Shown: piece after piece, positions 1 to 9,389 of the stretch
Layout of the letters: every line of letters begins with the position of its first letter
Numbering within the stretch: position 1 is the stretch's first letter
Origin: Lutraria lutraria
Taxonomy: Eukaryota; Mollusca; Bivalvia; Venerida; Mactridae
Reading direction: 5' to 3'
DNA: 64,000 nt
Assembly (NCBI GenBank): GCA_964023205.1
Contig: OZ026844.1
Span: 13,750,790 to 13,814,789, forward strand
Notes under the pieces: model-generated
What the model saw: only the letters and a program-made list of their open reading frames with translations
The model's database searches: none
What the model was told of the DNA's origin: nothing
Made by a program: the position numbers and the translations under genes

Positions 1-785
1 TTCTCTCTTTTATTTAGTGTTTTACCATTATTTTCAGGTCTTTTTCACTCTCTTAAAGTTTTCTCTCTTTTAGTTAGTGTTTTTACCATTATTTTCAGGT
101 TTAGTTCATTCACTTTAAGTTTTTCTTTCCTGTTTAAGGTTTTTCTCACTCATTTTATGTTCCATTCACTTACTACTAGCTTTTTGTCTGTTTTATTTTT
201 GTCTATCCTGCCTTTCATATAATTTCCTAATGTTTCCCAAACCTACTTTAAGGTTTCACTCACTTAGTTTTTTCTCTTTTATTTTGTTTTTCCATTATTT
301 TCAGGTCTTTTTCATTCACTTTAAATCTTTTTACTGATTTTTTCTCACTTTCTTTAAGGTTTTCATCACTCATTTACAGTTTCCATTCACATACCTTGAG
401 TTTTTAGTCATTTTTCATGGACTCTATCCTAACCAGTAAAAACTTATCGTCCTGCAAGGATTTGACAACTTCCTCACATACAGTATATAGTAAAATTAAC
501 ATTTTAATTTTTTTCTCGCTTACATAGTGATTTCATTCAGTTACTGTAAGTCGTTTTTCATTGACTGTTTTTTTTTCGCTTAAAGTTTGACATTGAAACA
601 GTACTTAGCAATTGTACGATGATTTTGGAGTGCCCACTGATCTGACCGACTATGTCTAAGCACTGTTTGTGAACGTTATTCTGAAAAGCACCAGTCTCCT
701 CACTTCGTTAGAAAGTAGGCAGTTGCTGGGAGATTGGATTGGGAGTCTAGTACTGGTTCTCCCAGGAAAGATGGTTAGGTGAACT

Positions 786-857
786 GTTTGCCTCACTCTT
801 GACTGTTGAAATGGGGTAACGCCCCATTTCAACAGTCAAGTGTGACATGAGGCAAAC
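786..857. repeat. Palindrome, copy 1 (imperfect)
   Basis: Left and right arms are reverse complements around TAACG. The left arm lacks four bases (TGTC) present in the copy at 1560-1636. The sequence just left of it (about 745-785, with AGTACTGGTTCTCC and AGGTGAACTG) is the reverse complement of part of the dispersed tRNA-derived SINE found at 27431, 34975, 42310 and 50425. Confidence 0.9.
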
Positions 858-1559
858 TCACTTTAATTTTTTTCTCTCTTTTATTTAGTGTTTTACCATT
901 ATTTTCAGGTCTTTTTCACTCTCTTAAAGTGTTCTCTCTCTTTTAGTTAGTGTTTTTACCATTATTTTCAGGTTTAGTTCATTTACTTTAAGTTTTTCTT
1001 TCCTGTTTAAGGTTTTTCTCACTCATTTTATGTTCCATTCACTTACTACTAGCTTTTTGTCTGTTTTATTTTTGTCTATCCTGCCTTTCATATAACTTCC
1101 TAATGTTTCCCAAACCTATTTTAGGTTTCACTCACTAAGTTTTTTCTCTTTTATTTTGTTTTTCCATTATTTTCAGGTCATTTTTCATGGACTCTATCCT
1201 AACCAGTAAAAACTTATCGTCCTGCAAGGATTTGACAACTTCCTCACATACAGTATATAGTAAAATTGTCATTTTAAGTTTTTTATCGCTTACATAGAGA
1301 CTTCATTCAGTTACTGTAAGTCGTTTTTCATTGACTTTTTTTTTCGCTTAAAGTTTGACATTGAAACAGTACTTAGCAATTGTACGATGATTTTGGAGTG
1401 CCCACTGATCTGACCGACTATGTCTAAGCACTGTTTGTGAACGTCATTCTGAAAAGCACCAGTCTCCTCACTTCGTTAGAAAGTAGGCAGTTGCTTTAAA
1501 TGGGAGATTGGATTGGGAGTCTAGTACTGGTTCTCCTAGGAAAGATGGTTAGGTGAACT

Positions 1560-1636
1560 GTTTGCCTCATGTCACTCTTGACTGTTGAAATGGGGTAACG
1601 CCCCATTTCAACAGTCAAGAGTGACATGAGGCAAAC
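1560..1636. repeat. Perfect palindrome, 36-bp arms, 5-nt loop
   Basis: The arms from GTTTGCCTCATG to GAAATGGGG and from CCCCATTTC to CATGAGGCAAAC are exact reverse complements around TAACG. It is the second copy of the 786-857 element. The perfect arms imply recent origin, gene-conversion-like repair, or both. Confidence 0.95.
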
Positions 1637-1963
1637 TCACTTTAAGTTTTTTCTCTCTTTTATTTAGTGTTTTACCATTATTTTCAGGTCTTTTTCACTC
1701 TCTTAACGTTTTCTCTCTCTTTTAGTTAGTGTTTTTACCATTATTTTCAGGTTTAGTTCATTCACTTTAAGTTTTTCTTTCCTGTTTTCCATTCACTTCC
1801 TAAATTTTTTTATCAGAATTCATTCAGTTCCTCAGGTCAGCTATCTAGGTTGTGTGTGTCCGTATTTATTGCAGATGAATTAAACTGATGTAAAGAATGG
1901 TACATTTTAGGTACGGGAAAATTTGTTACATGTGATGTTAAGTTCTTACTTTTTCTTTGATAG

Positions 1964-2034
1964 GACCTCAGTTTCTCTGGTTGGTAATGCAGTGCAATGA
2001 GCCATCATCAAAATGGAACTAGCATGTCCATAAG
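1964..2034 (+). other. Possible exon of an unrecognised gene
   Basis: A stretch with a plausible acceptor (TTTTCTTTGATAG just before 1964) and a canonical donor (AAG|GTGAGT at 2034/2035). It contains an ATG at 1997 reading MSHHQNGTSMSI and leaving phase 2. An acceptor at 3021 (TATATTTCAG) would continue the frame for 40 codons and stop inside a SINE at 3143-3145. I do not recognise the peptide, and chance splice-like sites are common in such DNA. Confidence 0.25.
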
Positions 2035-2155
2035 GTGAGTATCATAATCAGTTTACAAAGAGTACATTGTTATGTGAACTATTTATCAAATGTATACAAG
2101 ATATTTTGGAAATGACTTATACAAAAAACAAACGAAAAGCCTCAGGAAGTACATA

Positions 2156-2330
2156 CAGCACAACCTCTCCGGAGTGGCCCTCTCTTAATCAACAACCTCC
2201 CTTTAACAAGAATATTGATTTTTCCGCTGCATGATTTAACTAGTAATTTAACTGCTGTAGAACAACAATCTCTCAACAACAATATAATTTTGCTAGTCCC
2301 ATAGGGTGTTTCTTTGGAGAGGTTACACTG
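2156..2330. mobile_element. MITE-like element, CAGxxxAACCTCTCC family
   Basis: It starts CAGCACAACCTCTCC and ends GGAGAGGTTACACTG, which are near-complementary terminal inverted repeats. The interior has CAACAACCTC motifs shared with the elements at 5058 and 25223. No transposase is present. The ends resemble those of TA-targeting Tc1/mariner-pogo MITEs. Confidence 0.75.
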
Positions 2331-3072
2331 TTTGTTTGTAATATAAAGCACATAATTGATGGAAGCTTGTTTATTGCTTTTGATTTAATTTTGCGGCACA
2401 TTTTATGAATTTCATGGAAGCTAGATGATACAGACCTTGATAATAAATAAGTCATACATTTTAAAGATTCCTGAATGTCTAAATATACAGGTGTCTCTGA
2501 TTAGAAGGCTGCACTTAAGTCCATCTGATGTTTTATGTTTTGTTAGTATTCAAATCAGCTGTGTTGATTGTATGGGAGTCCACAAAGAACAGATCAATTT
2601 ATTTTATTAAATGTTTATTTTTTGTGTTTTATCACTGTACATGTTATATTTACTGGTCAGTAGAGCATACCGATACAACAAATGCATTTTTATGTTTGAA
2701 ACACTTATTGATGTTTCAGTTTAAGCTATGTTTTGACAGCATGCTTAATTAAATTTAAGTTTAATATCTTTCTAGTTAGATTGACAAATTTTATTCTTAG
2801 ATATACATGACTGTGTCAAAATGGCTAATATAATTGCTATATTAAAATTAATGAATGCTTTCGTTTAAAATACTAGGTTTTTTTTTTCATAAAATATATA
2901 CTGTAATTTATGTCTTTTTTTATCACACTTGAAGGTGAATGTTATCTGGTTTGGGCCATATTAAGTCATTTAGTGACTTTATTTTCATGTTTCAATTGAT
3001 TATATGTAATATATATTTCAGGATGTTGAAAGGCAAGTCTCACCAACTTGAACCAAGAAGTATCCACATCAG
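2331..3072. other. AT-rich non-coding DNA
   Basis: Only short frames without recognisable protein content. Apart from the possible acceptor at 3021, nothing stands out. Confidence 0.6.
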
Positions 3073-3330
3073 CTTCCCAGTTAGCCCAGTGGTTAGAGTG
3101 TTGGCCTACTGGTCAAAAGGTTCTGAATTTGAACTCGGTCCGTGACAAATCTGACCGATGATATAATTTATAATACAAATGATCCTATGTTAATTGTCCT
3201 CCACCCCTGAATTTGGTGGGGTAGCTTGGCAGTAGCTTGTGGATAGAATGTCTTTAGTACTGGTTAAGACCTAAAATGTAGTCCAGAAAAGCTGGTTAGA
3301 ATAGCTGCTCGTCTCAGTATCAATGGAAAA
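3073..3330 (+). mobile_element. tRNA-derived SINE, family 2
   Basis: The head has a box A-like TTAGCCCAGTGGTTAGAG and a box B-like segment near TTTGAACTCGG about 45 bp later, as expected for an internal RNA polymerase III promoter. The body (TTTAGTACTGGTT ... CCAGAAAAGCTGGTTAGAAT) matches the copies at 15830 and 29828 in reverse complement. It is degenerate and probably inactive. Confidence 0.75.
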
Positions 3331-5057
3331 GTGTTGAAAATGGTGTTAAATCTGATGAAATGAAAATTGACTTTGGTGTATTGAAAGTGTGAACAAACAT
3401 TCATGTTATTGAAATGAATTAATTTTAGTGATAATTAATCCCATCACCAACAGAACATTGGGTTTGGACACATCTATAAAGTGTTACAGATATATTTATT
3501 CTTTCCAATTGTAGGTTCATTGACTGAATTGTGTGTTCATTTCAAGGTTTTTTATTTCTTTGTGTAGTAAAATCAAAAGATCATACTGTGAAGCAGAACA
3601 AAACAGAAACTTTTTTACATGACTTGAGCAATAGCTGATCATTTACTTATAGAAATATATGGAAAATTAGCATACCACTTTTAACAGACTAGCCTGTCTT
3701 AGTATTACAGAATTACAGTCTACTTTTTCAGCATGACCCTTGTAAGCTTAATTACATTCTCATGTAAGTTGCTTGATGTTGTTATTTAAGATGTTAAATA
3801 GTTGAGTTGTTTTAAAAGCATGAAATACTCTCTCATTTTTATATGATTAAATTAATTGAAATATGTTCATGTATTTATTTTATATGTTTATCTATTCATT
3901 AAAGTTTATAGATGTTTGTATGTGTTTGTATTTTGTATACCTGCATGAATTCTAAGGGAAACATATTGGATATGCTCCAGATAAATTAAATCACTTAAAG
4001 TTTCAGATTTTAATTCATATTTTAAAATGATAGTAGTGCTTGAACTCAATTATATAAAAATGCACTTATTATCATTGTATCTTTGCCATATTCATTTCAT
4101 TATCTTGGTTGGGTATAATGATATGATTTGTCTGAGCTTATCCAAATTGTTTCTTCATGATACTGTAAGTTGAAAACAATGAGTAAATCTTCCTTACATC
4201 ATAGTACAAATTTGCCAGGTTTAGGTTCAGAACATTAACACTAAAATGTATCGGAAACACTACTCATATTCTTGATCAAACATGTACAAAATCTACATTT
4301 ATATTGGATGATAGTCTCTATGGCTGGATTGAAAAGATCTGGTCCGAATGTTATAAAACTTGAGAATTATCATAATATCATCATTGCTTGGGCATAAGAA
4401 ATTAAAATTGTAATTTGAGCTTAGAGATTGATCTGAAGCCTTATAACCTAGCTGGAGCCCAGTGTGGGCTCAGTTTCACAATGTTAAACTATAAAAGCAA
4501 GTATGAACAAGTATGAATATATAAGAAAATTTATTTATTCTGTAACTCACTGTCTGATACAAACAAAGACTTGCACTATATGATTTTACACCAATTTCTC
4601 ATAAGGTGGTCACAAATTCTGGAATTTAGTGAAAATCAATGAAGGGAAAATTAAGGATAATTCTGATTTTTTTAAATGGGGAACATTACAAGTAGATAAC
4701 AGGGAAATAACGGGCTACTGGTGTTTTCTCTTTTCATGATTACGTGAACTTTTCAATATTGAATAATATCAGTATTTTTTAGGCTATCCTTATATATTTT
4801 AAACTTGTTGTTATGCAGGAGTATTGTCGCAATAATGTATATAAGCAGCAATGTTAACATAGACAGAAAAGGCTAAATGGAAGACCACAAAAGCTCAACC
4901 TAAACCTTTGGTTTTCACATTTTTATACAGACATAATAAAATGAAATTTTACATTGATTGTTACTATCAGTAATTTCAGTTCATACATATTTGGTTTCAT
5001 TGATATCAATCATTTTAATGACAAATGAGAAGTTATTTGATAGAAATTTTCAGCATA
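3331..5057. other. AT-rich non-coding DNA
   Basis: Stop codons are frequent in all frames and I see no gene, clear repeat or structured element. Confidence 0.6.
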
Positions 5058-5594
5058 CAGTAGAACCTCTCCAGAGCGGCCCTCTGTAAAACAACAACCT
5101 CTATAACAACATTTAAATTTTCCTAAGTTGATATTTACTGTAAATTTAATCTCTGTACAGCAACAACCTCTCTATAACAACACCTTCAAAACTTCCCTAA
5201 GTTGATATTTACTGTAAATTTAATCTCTGTACAGCAACAACCTCTCTATAACAACACCTTCAAAATTTCCCTAAGTTGATATTTACTGTAAATTTAACCT
5301 CTGCAGAGCAACAACCTCTATAACAACACCTTCAAAATTTCCCAAGTTGATATTTACTGTAAATTTAATCTCTGTAGAGCAACAACCTCTCTATAACAAC
5401 ACCTTCAAAATTTCCCAAGTTGATATTTACTGTAAATTTAACTTCTGTAGAGCAACAACCTCTCCATAACAACACCTTCAAATTTTCCTTAAGTTGATAT
5501 TTCCTGTGAATTTAACCTCTGTAGAGCAACAACCTCTAAACAACAGCCAATATTTGCAGCTCTCATAGTGTGTTGCTCTTCAGAGGTTGTACTG
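5058..5594. mobile_element. TA-flanked MITE with expanded internal 74-bp minisatellite
   Basis: It begins CAGTAGAACCTCTCC and ends AGAGGTTGTACTG, with TA on both sides as a target-site duplication. The interior holds about six to seven copies of a 74-bp unit (CAACAACCTCTCTATAAC ... TTGATATTTACTG ... CTCTGTAGAG); the phrase CAACAACC recurs at 5161, 5235 and 5309. Related unexpanded elements are at 2156 and 25223. It is non-autonomous. Confidence 0.85.
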
Positions 5595-5656
5595 TAGTCA
5601 GTAATTCAAAATGACAATAGTTGTGAGGCTTTATTAATTTTGCAATGTCAGTATAT

Positions 5657-6222
5657 CTCTACCTTCAAAATTTCCCTAAGTTGATGTTTACTGTAAATTT
5701 AACCTCTGTAGAGCAACAACCTCTCTATAACAACACCTTCAAAATTTCCCTAAGTTGATGTTTACTGTAAATTTAACCTCTGTAGAGCAACAACCTCTCC
5801 ATAACAACACCTTCAAAACTTCCCTAAGTTGATGTTTACTGCAAGTTTAACCTCTGTAGAGCAACAACCTCTCTATAACAACACCTTCAAAACTTCCCTA
5901 AGTTGATGTTTACTGTAAGTTTAACCTCTGTAGAGCAACAACCTCTATAACAACACCTTCAAAACTTCCCTAAGTTGATGTTTACTGTAAATTTAACCTC
6001 TGTAGAGCAACAACCTCTCTATAACAACACCTTCAAAACTTCCTTAAGTTGATGTTTACTGTAAATTTAACATCTGTAGAGCAACAACCTCTCCATAACA
6101 ACACCTTCAAAATTTCCCAAGTTGATATTTACTGTAAATTTAACCTCTGTAGAGCAACAAACTCTAAACAACGGCCAATATTTGCAGCTCTCATAGGGTG
6201 TTGCTCTTCAGAGGTTGTACTG
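5657..6222. repeat. Second 74-bp minisatellite block, duplicated from 5058-5594
   Basis: About seven to eight more 74-bp units, ending in the same AGAGGTTGTACTG terminus. The 49 bp after each terminus (5597-5645 and 6225-6273, starting GTCAGTAATTCAAAATGAC) are nearly identical. A local duplication of the MITE 3' part plus flank therefore made this block; it has no 5' terminal repeat of its own. Confidence 0.85.
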
Positions 6223-6273
6223 TAGTCAGTAATTCAAAATGACAATAGTTGTGAGGCTTTATTAATTTTGCAA

Positions 6274-8880
6274 TATTAGTACTAAGTTAGGTGGCAAACA
6301 TTAACATTGATAATTTGTTTGTTCTTTATTCCATCATTTTGTTTATAAGTATGTAATGTTGACAAAAATAAAATGAATGACTACACAATATACATATTGC
6401 TAATACTGATTAATCACAGTCCATATCCACAATACAACTTAGGTGAAAAATTATATAAGAATGTTGAAATTAGCTTTTTGCCATTATTTCAACTGCAACA
6501 TTGTAAGATTTTTCTTATTATTCGTCTAAGGGTGAACATTAATCTTAGAAAAATACTGCGATCTTCCATTCATTATTACCAAAACTAAGTGAGTAATGCA
6601 CTTATCAGTGTTTTCCCCCGAGGGGGGGGGGGGGGGTATATAGGGGAATTAGACATTTGAGGAAATTGGCTGTCAAATTCCCCTCCCATGTGCACACACA
6701 GTCCTGTCTAATTCCTGGGGGTGTGGATGTTTTTGATGTCAAAAATCCCAAATGGTAGATTTTCATTATAATGAAAATCTGGAAAAATCAGTTTAATATA
6801 CATAAAATGTGCCAATATGAAGTATCACTGACAGATTGTGTGGGTTCCAAGGGCAGAAATGTAAAGGAAAACATAAACAGGATATACACACACAAAGATA
6901 TAGTGTTGATTATCTTTATTATTGCAAAAATTTCCAAACATTTCAATAAACTAAGTCATTCAAGGTCTTCTTCTAAATCTACCAGAGGCACATGTACTGG
7001 TACTGAAAAAATAAAAGAAATGTTGATATCATGTATTTTAATAACAAAGATTGCCTAAACTACAAATATTAAACAAGATGACATTGACCTATTTGCTGAG
7101 TACCTATTCAGCCCTGCACTATAATTCATATACTAAGCTGTATGTCTTCTGTTTTTTTATATAAATATTTTGATACATAGAGTCAAGTGATCCCCATAGC
7201 AGGGTCAATTTTGACTCCAGGGTCATATTTTGACTGAACAGTTTGAATACATGTCAGATATCTGACTCTATGCATTCTTTGTTGGAAGGTTTTCATATGT
7301 ACAATCATGTACAAAACTCTATTGAAAAGTATCATTCACCTGAATTACTTAAAACTTTACTTTTCTATAATAACTGTATTTTATGTTTTGAGTTTTATGC
7401 CCATTTCAAAGATATTTCAATCTTTATGGTCCTTCTATACTGCATTAGACCCTGTAATCAATAACCAGTACCTGTAACTAATCTAAAAAAATTGGTGCCT
7501 TAATCATTTTTGCCATTTTACTCACTTTCTACCATACATCAAGGATTTCTTTGCAAATGATACATGCAGGGCTACATATTAAATGACTACTGCTACATAC
7601 AGCCCCTAAATTACAATAATGTAGGGCAAGGATTCAGAAAACATGAATTACAAGGTGTGACTGTAACAAATGCAGGTTTCTACCTGGATCTGGTATTGTG
7701 TCTTGCTCTTGCTGCTCTTGCTCCTGCTCTTGTCACTGATTGCTCAGTGTCTTTGCAGTCTACAAAATATATCAAACAATAAACATATTGAAAATAGTCA
7801 TTTTTTCAGTATTCACTTGTGTGCAGCATTTCATTTTATTTTAATACAGATTTCACTTCTGTGTGTGTTGGTGTTCGTGAACTTTGCTTGGTTGACTTTG
7901 GGATTTAAGCTGTTTCAACAATATTTCTTTTGACGATACTTTTGGGAAGGTTTAATGTCTCTAAAGGTAGTATGTCTCCCTTAATCATTTATAGACAGTG
8001 GGGCTTTGAGAAACATTCACAATATATCATTATCATTATTAAGAAAATAAAACTGCTCTAAAAGGGCCATTACTAAGAATCAGTGTCATGGATTTCAAAC
8101 ACAAGTATAGTAAAATAACTATATTATAGAATTATGATGAATGAAAAGTAGAGTTCTGCCAAAGTAATGATTTTTTTAGATTTTTTTAGAATGGTTACTC
8201 ATTATAAAGTGCTTTAGAAATATTTTTTATACCTTCTCCTTTGCATGGACATGGGTCTTCACTCCTCTTCATCTCTTTTACCTGACCATACACATGTATG
8301 ATCTAGCCAGATATTTACCTAGAAAAAATGAATATCACTCTGTAACTGACTGTCTAGGGAAGAACAGTTATAACAAAAACTTATACAAACAGTAGTAATA
8401 CTTGCTATTTCAAGGGCTATAGATAGAAGTTTGCGTCTGTAAGCCTGTTTTAAAATCAAATGAACAATAAAATCTCTACAATGCACATAAGTGAAAAGTT
8501 TAAGAGGTCAATGGGTAAATCACAATGAAAAGTATTAAATTTTGTCTGTTTGCAGACGGTTACTTTGTAAATACATAAATATGCCACTTTTTAGTTCAGT
8601 TGTAGACAATGACAGAATATTTCCATTTTAAATGAATGTTTTTACATTACAAACTTGTATATATATAAACAGCAGTAAACAGTAAGTAAAAATTTCTCAT
8701 AATGAAATTTAAAGTATAAAAATATTATATTATTCATTTTTTCAACGTCCTCTGTGCTTTCTTGAATGTATTGAACATTTACACTAGTGCCATTATGATC
8801 TAGTTATATAGTCGGCTCATAAGCTCTTAGATGGCTTATGTTATATTGTTATTGTCTTACCGACTTTAAATAAATCTTAT
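6274..8880. other. Intergenic AT-rich DNA
   Basis: No coding sequence recognised. There is a run of 15 G at 6622-6636 and a CTTGCTCTTGCTGCTCTTGCT-like imperfect repeat near 7700-7735. The frames there give Leu-rich peptides but show no gene-like context. Confidence 0.55.
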
Positions 8881-8939
8881 CTTACAGTAAGCGAAGCAGA
8901 CTATGTTATAAATAGGCTTTTAAAGCAGTTCAAGTAATT

Positions 8940-9323
8940 GTCGCAGAACCAGCACACGTTAGACCACGCCTCCCCACATGAATGTAAACGCCCTCTCAAA
9001 TATGATTCAGTGTGACTTCAATACGGCGTGTGACTTCAATACGGGAGAATTAATGCCGACCGTCAAAATATCAAAATATTGGCTTGTCAAAGTATTAGCT
9101 GGTCATTAATATTCGTGTTTTGTCAACGATTCATAAATTTGGGCTTGGAATTTGCTAATAAATTATTTTAAACACATGTGATTGAATTATGTAGATTTGT
9201 GTAGAAATCTACGTCATTAAACTTTAACAGGGGTCTGGTAAAAAACTGACACTGTCAGTCAATTTTTAAGTGTTTACAGACAAAGTTTCTATTTAATATA
9301 ATTTGTGATAAGCTGTAGGCAAT
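8940..9323 (+). promoter_or_regulatory. Probable TMEM243 promoter and 5' UTR region
   Basis: This stretch directly precedes the TMEM243 start codon. It is less AT-rich than its surroundings and contains ACCACGCCTCCCCAC near 8962, a GC/CACCC-box-like motif. It also carries an exact 17-bp direct repeat (TGTGACTTCAATACGG) at 9011 and 9029. No transcription start can be fixed from sequence alone. Confidence 0.45.
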
Positions 9324-9389
9324 ATGGCATCTAGAAAGGATTATGATGATCCTGCATCTAGACCATTGTTTGGTGAGACACATCCACAG
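9324..9389 (+). CDS. TMEM243: TMEM243 exon 1
   Basis: Twenty-two codons from ATG to CAG|GTACTG. It encodes the polar N-terminus with RPLFGE at 13-18, the family's signature before the first membrane helix. Confidence 0.92.

Larger units (their letters stand above)
1..1790. repeat. Tandem duplication of a 780-870 bp pyrimidine-rich unit
   Basis: The stretch beginning TTCTCTCTTTTATTTAGTG recurs at 1, about 872 and 1651, so there are two nearly full units and a truncated third that diverges near 1780. Unit 2 is about 90 bp shorter, mainly because it lacks a TTC/TTT-rich segment present at about 310-410 in unit 1. Inside each unit are degenerate short repeats of the type TTCATTCACTTTAAG and ATTATTTTCAGG. 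Each unit ends in a palindrome. The array may continue left of the window. No coding frame is seen. Confidence 0.9.

Noticed and set aside
5058..6222. CRISPR-like array of regular repeats
   Set aside because: The 74-bp units are contiguous tandem copies without unique spacers, within a MITE in an animal genome.
7564..7933. Plus-strand frames with Leu-rich, membrane-like peptides
   Set aside because: They come from an imperfect CTTGCTCTTGCTGCT repeat, have no splice-site or family support, and overlap each other in two frames.
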